Under the pieces are notes generated by a model that saw only the letters and a program-made list of their open reading frames with translations, was not told the origin of the DNA and did not search any database. Both the position numbers and the translations under genes were made by a program. Below, in pieces: positions 1-7,429 of a stretch of 11,155 nucleotides of DNA (within the stretch, counting starts at the first letter, position 1; each line of letters begins with the position of its first letter). Origin of the DNA: Clostridia bacterium (GTDB taxonomy: Bacteria > Bacillota > Clostridia > Oscillospirales > Butyricicoccaceae); the NCBI GenBank assembly GCA_900763355.1, contig CAAFJY010000042.1:1-11155 (forward strand), given 5' to 3'.

Positions 1-27
1 AGGGGTTTACGGGGGAACATGGTTCCA

Positions 28-413
28 TTCCCCGCCGCGCTGTGCGCGGCGGGGACCCCAATGGGATGGACTCTGGTCGCTCCATTCCTGGAGCTCCCGC
101 CGTCTTGCGCGGCACTGGCTGCGCTGGCAAATCGCGCGCGGCCCGCGGTGCGGTGCCGCACTGCATTTCCGCAGAAGCGCCGCGATTGGGGGTCCAGGGG
201 GCCCTTTCGCGCTTCGGGTAGGGCAGTGAGCATCGATGCCCCTGGGGCGTTCTCTCTTGGACCGCTCCAGCGGCACCGTCTCGGGCGGCGAAGCCGCCAC
301 GGCCCATCTGGGCCGCGCCGCAAGTGCGGCGTTCGACGCAGGGAGCCCCTGTGTGGGGCGACCGGAGTCTATCCAATGAAAGGGGCCCCCGCTGCGTCCT
401 GCGCAGTGGGGAA
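28..413. repeat. large imperfect inverted repeat with internal hairpins (MITE-like element or structured RNA)
   Basis: Bases 28-33 (TTCCCC) are complementary to 408-413, and the complementarity runs inward for about 70 nt on each side. The best block is 64-84 against 354-374, a 21-bp helix in which the only non-Watson-Crick pairs (68/370, 74/364, 81/357) are G-U wobbles when read as plus-strand RNA. Each arm also folds on itself: 30-54 (10-bp stem), 79-94 and 107-124 on the left; 392-406, 345-359 and 317-330 on the right. Further perfect stems lie at 262-273, 284-298 and 301-314. The centre is closed by 191-196 with 258-263 and by 194-200 with 239-245. I see no transposase, no recognisable ncRNA motif (RNase P, tmRNA and SRP were considered) and no convincing target duplication. 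The inverted symmetry is directly visible; whether it is a mobile repeat or a transcribed RNA is open. Confidence 0.7.
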
Positions 414-564
414 CAAAAGAGAATGGGGGGCTGGGAAGCACCCCTCTTGGAGGGGGTAAGAAGCGCGCCCCTTTGGGGCGCATAGAAAAGTGTGGCCGCG
501 CTCTGCGCGGAACCGCTCGCCCGCGGCGGGCACCCCCGTCCTGCGGCGAAACTTTTCCGGGATC
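414..564. other. gene-free stretch with a chain of GC-rich short hairpins
   Basis: No credible coding frame is present. Perfect or near-perfect small stem-loops follow one another: 441-455 (6-bp stem, TTG loop), 465-481 (7-bp stem, TTT loop), 496-510 (6-bp stem, TCT loop) and 519-531 (GC-rich stem, very short loop). Bases 485-491 (GAAAAGT) are complementary to 551-557 (ACTTTTC). They would enclose the last two hairpins in a multibranch fold. Three of the hairpins have 3-nt loops, which is unusual for random GC-rich sequence. The stretch joins the inverted-repeat element on its left to the operon terminator on its right and may be part of the same structured unit. Confidence 0.6.
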
Positions 565-598
565 AAAAAAGAAAAAAGCGGCCGCTGGGCCGCTTTTT
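565..598 (-). terminator. intrinsic terminator of the murB-pcrA operon
   Basis: A perfect 11-bp stem (573-583 with 588-598) has a 4-nt GCTG loop. Read leftwards it is followed by a run of U broken once by C (complement of 565-577). It begins 15 nt after the pcrA stop codon, the expected place for Rho-independent termination of the seven-gene operon. On the plus strand the stem ends in five T followed by CTC, so it could also stop rightward transcripts, though less efficiently. Confidence 0.93.
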
Positions 599-612
599 CT
601 CGATCTTTCCGC

Positions 613-2994
613 TTATTTCATGAAGCGCATGGCGGTTTTGGCCATCATGAGCTTTTCTCCGGCCTCTTCGAACTGGATGCGCAGGAGCATATCCCCGCCC
701 ATGGGGGTGACCTCCACGATCTTTCCCGGACCAAAAGCCTTGTGCCGGATGTGCATCCCCGGGCGGAAATCGGGCAACGGGGCGCTCTGGGGGGCATAGG
801 CCGCCGGTGCTGTCCGCGGCGGGCGGGCGGGAGCCCGCTCCCACGACCGGTCGGGCCGAGGGGAACGCTCCTCCCGGCGGAGCTTGTGACCCGCCTCCCG
901 CACCAGCTCGGCGGGGATCTCGGCGATGAAGCGGGAGGGCCGGGCATAGCTGGTCTGACCATAGAGCATCCGGCGCTGGGCGCAGGTGATGGTGAGGGTC
1001 TCCTTGGCCCGGGTCATGGCCACATAACACAGGCGGCGCTCCTCTTCCATCTCCTCCTGACTGTCCATGGACCGGTAGGAGGGGAAGAGCCCTTCCTCCA
1101 CCCCGCAGAGGAAGACGTGGGGGAACTCCAGCCCCTTGGCGCTGTGCATGGTCATCATGGTGACCACATCGGCGTTTTCGTCATATTTGTCCACGTCGGA
1201 GATCAGGCTCAGCTCCTCCAAAAAGCCCTCCAGGCTGGGCTTGCCCCCCAGCTCGGCGGTGCGCTTCATATAATCCAAGATGCTGGATTTCAGCTCGCGG
1301 ATGTTGTCCAGGCGGCTCTGGGCCTCCTCCGAGCCCTGCATTTCCAGCGCCAGGCGGTAGCCCGACTGCTCCAGGAGAGCGTCATACACCTCGTCCAGGG
1401 GCAGGGTCCGGGCCTTTTCCCCCAGGTCGGCGATCATGTCCGCAAAGCGCAGAAGAGCCGCCGAAGCCCGGCTGAGGGCGGGATATTCCGCCGCCCGGGT
1501 CATGACGGCAAAGGCCGAGGTCCCCTCCCCTGCCGCCAGCTCCTCCACCGTGTCCAGGGTCTTGGCCCCGATCTTCCGGGGGGGATTGTTGACGATGCGG
1601 CGGAGACGGATGCCGTCGGCGGGGTTGTGGATGACCTCCAGATAGGCCCGCATATCCCGGATCTCCTGGGAATCCAAAAAGGACCGGCCCCGCACCACGG
1701 CAAAGGGGATCCCCTGCCGCACAAAACAGGTCTGGAGGAAGTTGGACAACGCGTTGTTCCGGTACAAAATGGTATAGTCCCGGAGATGCTCCCCCTTGGC
1801 CTGCCCCTCCAGGATGGCGGAGGCGATGAAAAGGGCCTCGTCCTCCTGGGTGTCGGCCTGGTAGACGGTGATGGGCGCGCCCTTTTCCTTTTCGGTCCAG
1901 AGGGTCTTGCCCTTGCGGCCCTGATTGCAGGCGATGACGTGGTTGGCGGCATCCAGAATGCTGCCGGTGGAGCGGTAATTCTGCTCCAGCCGGATGGTGG
2001 CGGCGTCGGGGAACTGGCGCTCAAACTCCAGAATGTTGGCGATGGACGCCCCCCGGAACTTATAGATGCTCTGGTCGTCGTCCCCCACCACGCAGAGGTT
2101 GCGCCACCCCCCGCTGAGGAGACTGCACAGCACATACTGCGCGTGGTTGGTGTCCTGATATTCGTCCACCAGCACATAGCGGAACTTGTGCTGGTAATAT
2201 TCCCGCACATCGTCCTGGGTCTGGAGCAGCTCCACCGCGCGGCAGATGATGTCGTCGAAATCCAGGGCCGAGGCCGCCCGGCAGCGCTTTTGATATTCGT
2301 GGTAGATGCGGGCGACATTTTTCTGATACAGGTCGCTGCCCGCCTGACCGGCCACATCCTCCGGGGTGAGCAGCTGGTCCTTTGCCCGGGAGATGGCGCT
2401 CATGACCCCCCGGGGGTCAAAGCGCTTTTCGTCAAAGCCCAGGTCTTTGATAACGGCGGTGATGAGCCGCTTTTTGTCGTCCTCGTCATAGATGGTGAAG
2501 CCGCTCTCATACCCCAGCCGGGGGATATACCGCCGCAGGATGCGGGTGCAGGCGGTGTGGAAGGTGTGGGCCCACACGTCCCGCCCCGCGTCGCCGCAGG
2601 CCACCTCCAGCCGGGTGCGCAGCTCTCCCGCCGCCTTGTTGGTGAAGGTGATGGCCAGGATCTCCCAGGGCTTGGGCGGATCCACGGCGCACAGGCGGTC
2701 CACCTCCCCCTCGGGCAGGCAGCCGGGCTCGGCGGCCTCCCGGGCCAGGAGGGTCAGCTCCTCGTCCCCCGCCCAGTCGGGCGCCAGGGTGCTCTCGCTC
2801 CCGCAGCCAAAGCGCAGGAGGTTGATGATCCGGTTGATGAGGACGGTGGTCTTGCCGCTCCCCGCCCCCGCCAGGAGAAGGAGGGGCCCCTCGGTCTTGA
2901 GGACGGCCTCCCGCTGCTTGTCGTTGAGCTGGGCGAAGGCATTTTCGATGACGGTGCGCCGCAGAGCGGCGTACCGGAGGTCAAAATCATCCAT
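613..2994 (-). CDS. pcrA: ATP-dependent 3'-5' DNA helicase, PcrA/UvrD family (SF1A)
   Basis: This 793-residue helicase has the full SF1A motif set: Q motif LNDKQREAV (23-31), Walker A AGAGSGKTT (42-50), motif Ia AITFTNKAA (114-122), motif II DEYQ (277-280), motif III GDDDQSIYKFRG (304-315), motif IV LEQNYRS (336-342), motif V MHSAKGLEF (616-624) and motif VI around 651-664. It ends in a Tudor-like domain (about 743-790, GMHIRHKAFGPGKIVEV) after a basic, proline/arginine-rich linker (700-742). In PcrA this domain contacts RNA polymerase. The family unwinds DNA in repair, plasmid rolling-circle replication and removal of R-loops or RecA filaments. Residues about 62-108 are an insertion between motifs I and Ia that typical PcrA lacks. 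The ATG at 2994 overlaps the dnaE end by 8 nt and has AAGGAGG at 3001-3007, 6 nt upstream. It is the last gene before the terminator. UvrD versus PcrA naming is convention for Gram-positives. Confidence 0.94.
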   Translation of the reverse strand: MDDFDLRYAALRRTVIENAFAQLNDKQREAVLKTEGPLLLLAGAGSGKTTVLINRIINLLRFGCGSESTLAPDWAGDEELTLLAREAAEPGCLPEGEVDRLCAVDPPKPWEILAITFTNKAAGELRTRLEVACGDAGRDVWAHTFHTACTRILRRYIPRLGYESGFTIYDEDDKKRLITAVIKDLGFDEKRFDPRGVMSAISRAKDQLLTPEDVAGQAGSDLYQKNVARIYHEYQKRCRAASALDFDDIICRAVELLQTQDDVREYYQHKFRYVLVDEYQDTNHAQYVLCSLLSGGWRNLCVVGDDDQSIYKFRGASIANILEFERQFPDAATIRLEQNYRSTGSILDAANHVIACNQGRKGKTLWTEKEKGAPITVYQADTQEDEALFIASAILEGQAKGEHLRDYTILYRNNALSNFLQTCFVRQGIPFAVVRGRSFLDSQEIRDMRAYLEVIHNPADGIRLRRIVNNPPRKIGAKTLDTVEELAAGEGTSAFAVMTRAAEYPALSRASAALLRFADMIADLGEKARTLPLDEVYDALLEQSGYRLALEMQGSEEAQSRLDNIRELKSSILDYMKRTAELGGKPSLEGFLEELSLISDVDKYDENADVVTMMTMHSAKGLEFPHVFLCGVEEGLFPSYRSMDSQEEMEEERRLCYVAMTRAKETLTITCAQRRMLYGQTSYARPSRFIAEIPAELVREAGHKLRREERSPRPDRSWERAPARPPRTAPAAYAPQSAPLPDFRPGMHIRHKAFGPGKIVEVTPMGGDMLLRIQFEEAGEKLMMAKTAMRFMK

Positions 2995-5900
2995 GTTGTT
3001 CCTCCTTGGAGTCTTTCAAAGCGAGATTTTCTTTCCCGATGGCCGGGAGGAGGGCATCATAGGCCCCGGGGGCGTCCACGCCCTTTTGCCAGGCCATTTT
3101 CTGCCTTTGGTGGAGGAGATAGACCACCGCCCGGTCCCGGCCCGGATGCTGGGCCAGGATGTCCCGGGTGAGGGCCGTGCGGGCGTCGGGCAGGTCGGCC
3201 AGCTTGATCCACAGCTCTTTTCCGCTGGGCTGGGACGGTTCGGGAGCCGCGGGGGGCTCCGGCCGGCGGGCACCGCCTCGGCGAAAGCTCCGGGGCTGAC
3301 GCTCCTGGGCCATGCGGGCCAGCCCCTCCGGGTTCAGGGGATAGAGCTGGTCGCACAGGAGCTTGGGCTCCTCGTCCTCCCGGGCCGAGACCCGGCCCCG
3401 GGCCAGCACCGCCATCTCCGGCTGGAGATAGGGTGCGGCGGCGGCGAGATTTTTTTCGAAGATCATGAGCTCCACGCTGCCGGAGGTATCCTCCAGGGTG
3501 ACGTAGGCGATGGTGGTCTGCTTTTTGGTGAGCTTTTGCCGCACGGCGGAGATGACCCCCGCCAGGGTGACGGTCTCCCCGTCATAGCTGCCCCCCAGCT
3601 CCTCGTCCCCCTCCCCGGAGAGACGTGCGATGGGCAGCGCCCCCGCCTGTTTGGCCAGGGGGCGGAGCTCGTCCATGGGGTGGCCGGAGAGATAGAGCCC
3701 GCAGGTCTCCCGCTCCATGCGCAGAAGCTCCTGGCGGGAAAACTCCGGGATGTCCGGCAGCTTGGCCCGGGGGGTCTCGGTCTCGCTGAGACCGCCGAAG
3801 AGATCCAGCTGACCCTCCACGTTTCGGCGCAGGTCGCTCTGGGCCGATTCCAGCACGGAGTCAAAGACCCGCAGCAGCTGGGAGCGCCGGGCCCCCATGC
3901 TGTCAAAGGCCCCGCAGCGGATGAGCCCCTCCAGCGCCCTGCGGTTGAGCTCCTGGGCACTCATCCGCTGGCAGAAATCATAGAAATCGGCAAAGCGGCC
4001 ATTGGCCTTCCGCTCCGCCACCAGCTTTTCGATGAGACCCACGCCCACGTTTTTCACCGAGCCCAGACCAAAGCGGATGTTGTTCCCCGCCACGGTGAAG
4101 TCCGAGCCCGATTCGTTGACATCCGGGGGGAGGACGGTGACCCCCAGCTCCCGGCACTGCTCGATGTATTCGGCCACCTTGGCGTTCTGCCCCAAAACAG
4201 AGGTAAGCAGGGCGGCCATGTATTCCTTGGGAAAGTGATATTTGAGATAAGCCGTCTGATAGGCCACCACCGCATAGCACACGGCGTGGGCCTTGTTGAA
4301 GGCATAGTTGGCAAAATCCAAAAGCTGGTCAAAAATGCCGTTGGCCGTCTCCTCCGGGACGCCGTTGGCGGCGCAGCCGGGGATGTTCTCCGCCGGGCTG
4401 CCGTGGACAAAGGTCTCCCGCTCGGCCTTCAGCACGTCCATCTTTTTCTTGGACATGGCCCGGCGGACCATGTCGGCCTTGCCCAGGCTGTAGCCCGCCA
4501 GGAGACGGAAAATTTCCATCACCTGCTCCTGATAGACGATGCAGCCATAGGTCACCGACAGCACCTGTTCCAGCAGGGGGTGGGCATAATGCACCGCCGA
4601 GGGGTCGTGGCGGCAGCGGATGTATTCATCAATATATTGCATGGGGCCCGGGCGGAAGAGGGCCACGATCGCCGTGAGGTCCTCCACGCTCCGGGGCTTG
4701 AGACGGACGGCCACGTCGGTCATGCCGGAGCTCTCCATCTGGAACACGCCGGAGGTCTGTCCCCGGCCCAGCATATCAAAGACGCCGGGGTCGTCATAGT
4801 CCAGATGCTCCCAGTCCAGCTCCTTGCCCTCGGCCTGGATCATTTTCCGGGCGTCGTCCAGAATGGTGAGGTTGCGCAGGCCGAGAAAGTCCATTTTCAG
4901 CAGGCCCAGCTCCTCCAGGGTGGTCATCACATACTGGCAGACCACCCCCTGGTCCCCCCGGGAGAGGGGGACATATTCGTCCACCGGGGCGGCGGCGATG
5001 ATGACCCCCGCCGCATGGGTGGAGCAGTTGCGGGGCATGCCCTCGAGCTTCCGGGCCATGTCCAAAAGGCGGGCGATGTCCCCGTCCGTTTGGTAGAGCT
5101 GGCGCAGTTCCGGAGAGGCGGACAGAGCCTTGTCCAGCGTGATCTTGACCTCCTGGGGTACCAGCTTGGCCACCTGGTCCACCTGGGCATAGGGCAGGCC
5201 CATGACCCGCCCCACATCCCGCACCGCGGCCCGGGCCGCCATGGTGCCGAAGGTGACGATCTGGGCCACATGGTCCTCCCCATACTTCTGGGTGACATAG
5301 TCGATGACCTCCTGCCGCCGGCGGGGGCAGAAGTCGATGTCGAAGTCGGGCATGCTCACCCGCTCCGGGTTAATAAAGCGCTCAAAATAAAGGTTGTAGC
5401 GCATGGGATCCACGTCGGTGATGCGCATGCAATAGGCCGCCATGCTCCCCGCGCCGGAGCCCCGCCCCGGGCCCACGGGGATGCCCCGGTTCTTGGCATA
5501 GTTGACAAAATCCCCCACGATGAGGAAGTATTCCACGAACCCCATCCGCTGGATCATGTCCAGCTCGTAACGCAGGCGAGCCTTGTATTCCTCCGGCTCC
5601 TGGGGATAGCGGCGGGCAAAGCCCTCCCAGCAGAGCTTTTCCATATAGCTCCGGGCGTCCTCCTCCCCCGCCGGGAGGGGGAAGGGCGGGAGATGATATT
5701 TGCCGAAGGTGAACTCCACCTGGCATCTTTCCGCGATCTTCACGGTGTTTTCCAGCGCTTCCGGGTATTTTCCGAACAGCTCGGCCATTTCGTCCCCGGA
5801 TTTGACGTAAAACTCCTCTCCCTGGAAACGCATGCGGTTTTCGTCCTCCAGGGTCTTCCCCGTCTGGATACACAGGAGGACGTCGTGCATGGCGCTGTCC

Positions 5901-6538
5901 TCCCGGCGGAGATAGTGGGCGTCGTTGGTGCAGACCAAGGGGATGCCCGTCTCGTTGTGGATGCGGAGAAGGCCCTCGTTGACAGCCTTTTGCTCGGGGA
6001 TGCCGTGGTCCTGGAGCTCCAGATAATAATGCTCCGGGCCAAAGAGGGCGGCATAGCGCAGAGCGCAGTCCCGGGCCCCCTCATAGTTCCCGTGCATGAG
6101 GAGCTGCTGCACCTCCCCCGCCAGACAGGCCGACAGGCAGATGAGCCCCCGGCTGTGCTGCTGCAAAAGCTCCCAGTCCACCCGGGGCTTGTTGTAAAAC
6201 CCCTGGAGGAAGCCCGCGGAGCACAGCTTGATGAGATTCTGGTACCCCTCCATATTTTCACACAGGAGGACCAGGTGATAGGGGTCCCCGTCCAGCTCAT
6301 AGACCTTGTCGAACCGGGACCGGGGGGCCACATAGAGCTCGCAGCCGATGATGGGACGGATGCCCGCCTTTTTCGCCGCCTTGTAAAAGTCGATGCAGCC
6401 ATACATCACCCCATGGTCGGTGATGGCGCAGGCGTCCATGCCCAGCTCACGCAGCCGCTCCATGAGCTCGCCGATGCGGCAGGCCCCGTCCAGGAGACTG
6501 TATTCCGTGTGGATGTGCAGATGTACAAAGGGAGTCAT
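2987..6538 (-). CDS. dnaE: DNA polymerase III alpha subunit, DnaE type
   Basis: A C-family DNA polymerase of 1183 residues, close to the usual DnaE length. Order of domains: N-terminal PHP domain (1 to about 215; HLHIHTEYS, ITDHGVMYG, CTNDAHYL); palm with GPGRGSGAGS (about 353-363) and the catalytic pair in PDFDIDF (D400, D402); third acidic residue D550 in MDFLGLRNL; fingers with YAFNKAHA; a beta-clamp-binding motif QLDLF at 910-914; OB fold from about 988 to 1065 (VTLAGVISAVRQ); and a C-terminal tail. PHP metal-ligand candidates H8, H10, H42, E67, H88, C138, D206 and H208 are all present. In Firmicutes DnaE works with PolC, extending primers at the fork; in some lineages it is the main polymerase. 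I chose the ATG at 6538 over the one at 6547. It overlaps the whiA stop as ATGA and lies 10 nt from AGGAGG (6549-6554), whereas the upstream ATG is only 1 nt away. Confidence 0.97.
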   Translation of the reverse strand: MTPFVHLHIHTEYSLLDGACRIGELMERLRELGMDACAITDHGVMYGCIDFYKAAKKAGIRPIIGCELYVAPRSRFDKVYELDGDPYHLVLLCENMEGYQNLIKLCSAGFLQGFYNKPRVDWELLQQHSRGLICLSACLAGEVQQLLMHGNYEGARDCALRYAALFGPEHYYLELQDHGIPEQKAVNEGLLRIHNETGIPLVCTNDAHYLRREDSAMHDVLLCIQTGKTLEDENRMRFQGEEFYVKSGDEMAELFGKYPEALENTVKIAERCQVEFTFGKYHLPPFPLPAGEEDARSYMEKLCWEGFARRYPQEPEEYKARLRYELDMIQRMGFVEYFLIVGDFVNYAKNRGIPVGPGRGSGAGSMAAYCMRITDVDPMRYNLYFERFINPERVSMPDFDIDFCPRRRQEVIDYVTQKYGEDHVAQIVTFGTMAARAAVRDVGRVMGLPYAQVDQVAKLVPQEVKITLDKALSASPELRQLYQTDGDIARLLDMARKLEGMPRNCSTHAAGVIIAAAPVDEYVPLSRGDQGVVCQYVMTTLEELGLLKMDFLGLRNLTILDDARKMIQAEGKELDWEHLDYDDPGVFDMLGRGQTSGVFQMESSGMTDVAVRLKPRSVEDLTAIVALFRPGPMQYIDEYIRCRHDPSAVHYAHPLLEQVLSVTYGCIVYQEQVMEIFRLLAGYSLGKADMVRRAMSKKKMDVLKAERETFVHGSPAENIPGCAANGVPEETANGIFDQLLDFANYAFNKAHAVCYAVVAYQTAYLKYHFPKEYMAALLTSVLGQNAKVAEYIEQCRELGVTVLPPDVNESGSDFTVAGNNIRFGLGSVKNVGVGLIEKLVAERKANGRFADFYDFCQRMSAQELNRRALEGLIRCGAFDSMGARRSQLLRVFDSVLESAQSDLRRNVEGQLDLFGGLSETETPRAKLPDIPEFSRQELLRMERETCGLYLSGHPMDELRPLAKQAGALPIARLSGEGDEELGGSYDGETVTLAGVISAVRQKLTKKQTTIAYVTLEDTSGSVELMIFEKNLAAAAPYLQPEMAVLARGRVSAREDEEPKLLCDQLYPLNPEGLARMAQERQPRSFRRGGARRPEPPAAPEPSQPSGKELWIKLADLPDARTALTRDILAQHPGRDRAVVYLLHQRQKMAWQKGVDAPGAYDALLPAIGKENLALKDSKEEQHG

Positions 6539-7413
6539 GCTTCCCATTCCTCCTCTCCCAGCTGCACCAGGCGGCGCAGCCGGTTGTTGAGCCCCGGCCG
6601 GGAGATGGCCGTGGGCGAAACGGCGCAGAGCTCGCTGAGGGAGAGCTCCGGGTTGTCCAGCCGCAGGCGGGCCGTCTCCTGCAGGGGGGCGGGGAGGGTG
6701 TCCAGCCGCCCCGACTGCTCCAGCCGGCGGATGGCCCCGATCTGCTTGGCGGCGGCGCCCACCGTTTTGGTGAGGTTGGCCGTCTCGCAGTTGACCTTGC
6801 GGTTGACGTCGTTGCGCAGCTCCCGCTCCACCTTTTTCAGCATGAGATCCATGGCCGCGCCGGTGGCTCCCGCCGCCATGAGGAAGTCCTCGATGGCCCC
6901 GCTGTCCTTGTAATAGAGGACATAGGCCCCCCGGCGCATGACCTGCCCCGGGGTCAGCTCCATCTCCTGCAAGAGAGCGCTCACCTGCCGGGCGGTGTGG
7001 AACCGGGTGGTCACCAGCTCCAGATGATAGCCCTTGTCCGGGGTGGACACATAGCCCCCCACCAAAAAGGCCCCCCGGAGAAAGGCGCAGCGGCTGCTCT
7101 CATCCTCCACAAAGGCCCGGTTGAGGGGCAGGGTGCTCTCCCGCTCATAGCCATAGAGGGCGAAAAGCCGGGCCAGCTCCTCCCCGTCGGTGACCAGGAG
7201 GAGATTTTCCTCCTCTTCGGCGGTGACGCCCGCCGTCATCCGGAGGATGTTCTGCACCCGGCGGCGGACGGCGGCATTTTCCAGCTGAAGGCGCAGGGCG
7301 CTGCGGCTCAGCTGTCCGGCAAAAAGAAGCATCCCCAGGCATTCCGCCGGGGCGGTCTCTGCCGGGGCCGGGGCGCGGCAGAGCTCCTGTTTGATCTCGG
7401 TGGTAAACGACAC
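6535..7413 (-). CDS. whiA: DNA-binding protein WhiA (sporulation/cell-division regulator)
   Basis: The 292-residue product has WhiA architecture. An N-terminal segment MSFTTEIKQEL leads into a degenerate LAGLIDADG homing-endonuclease-like fold (about 108-182; CAFLRGAFLVGG, GYHLEL, YYKDSGAIEDFL). Next come the family signature around 194-226 (ERELRNDVNRKVNCETANL) and a C-terminal helix-turn-helix (about 248-283; LRLDNPELSLSEL, AISRPGLNNRLRRL). In Streptomyces WhiA activates sporulation-septation genes with WhiB; in Bacillus it binds DNA and affects division and chromosome segregation. The fold has lost nuclease activity in characterised members. I start it at GTG 7413, which has AAGGAG 5 nt upstream and gives the family N-terminus, rather than at an ATG inside yvcK. 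It follows yvcK by 16 nt and overlaps dnaE by 4 nt. Confidence 0.95.
   Translation of the reverse strand: MSFTTEIKQELCRAPAPAETAPAECLGMLLFAGQLSRSALRLQLENAAVRRRVQNILRMTAGVTAEEEENLLLVTDGEELARLFALYGYERESTLPLNRAFVEDESSRCAFLRGAFLVGGYVSTPDKGYHLELVTTRFHTARQVSALLQEMELTPGQVMRRGAYVLYYKDSGAIEDFLMAAGATGAAMDLMLKKVERELRNDVNRKVNCETANLTKTVGAAAKQIGAIRRLEQSGRLDTLPAPLQETARLRLDNPELSLSELCAVSPTAISRPGLNNRLRRLVQLGEEEWEA
6549..6554 (-). promoter_or_regulatory. ribosome binding site that decides the dnaE start
   Basis: AGGAGG on the minus strand lies inside the last codons of whiA. It is 1 nt from the ATG at 6547, too close for initiation, and 10 nt from the ATG at 6538. This supports a dnaE product beginning MTPFVHLHIHTE, the usual family N-terminus. 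Confidence 0.75.
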
Positions 7414-7418
7414 GGCTT

Positions 7419-7424
7419 CTCCTT
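7419..7424 (-). promoter_or_regulatory. ribosome binding site that decides the whiA GTG start
   Basis: AAGGAG on the minus strand lies in the 16-nt gap after the yvcK stop codon, 5 nt before the GTG at 7413. It supports GTG initiation and excludes the longer reading from ATG 7458, whose extra residues (MTGCCCAAADW...) do not resemble any WhiA N-terminus. Confidence 0.8.
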
Positions 7425-7429
7425 TCCAG

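Noticed and set aside
28..413. RNase P RNA, tmRNA, 6S RNA or a group II intron in the structured region
   Set aside because: I could not find the conserved RNase P core, a tmRNA tag frame or CCA-ending acceptor, a 6S-like central bubble or a domain V hairpin.
284..481. CRISPR array suggested by repeated short palindromes
   Set aside because: The hairpins differ in sequence, have no constant repeat length, and lack regular spacers.
7..483. Open frames of about 146-158 codons on both strands in the left non-coding region
   Set aside because: They run across perfect hairpins, are rich in A, P, R and G with no motif, and have no convincing ribosome binding site. They are explained by GC-rich sequence lacking stop codons.
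490..3171. Plus-strand open frame of 893 codons opposite pcrA
   Set aside because: It runs through the terminator and the antisense of pcrA, has no recognisable domain, and pcrA on the other strand has every helicase motif in frame.
6539..6547. Longer dnaE start at ATG 6547
   Set aside because: AGGAGG would be only 1 nt away. The ATG at 6538 has workable spacing, an ATGA overlap with whiA and the standard DnaE N-terminus.
2492..6913. Plus-strand open frame of 1473 codons opposite dnaE and whiA
   Set aside because: It is the antisense of two certain genes. Its translation is low-complexity (G, H, L, V, P, D rich) with no domain, and such frames arise routinely from high-GC codon bias.
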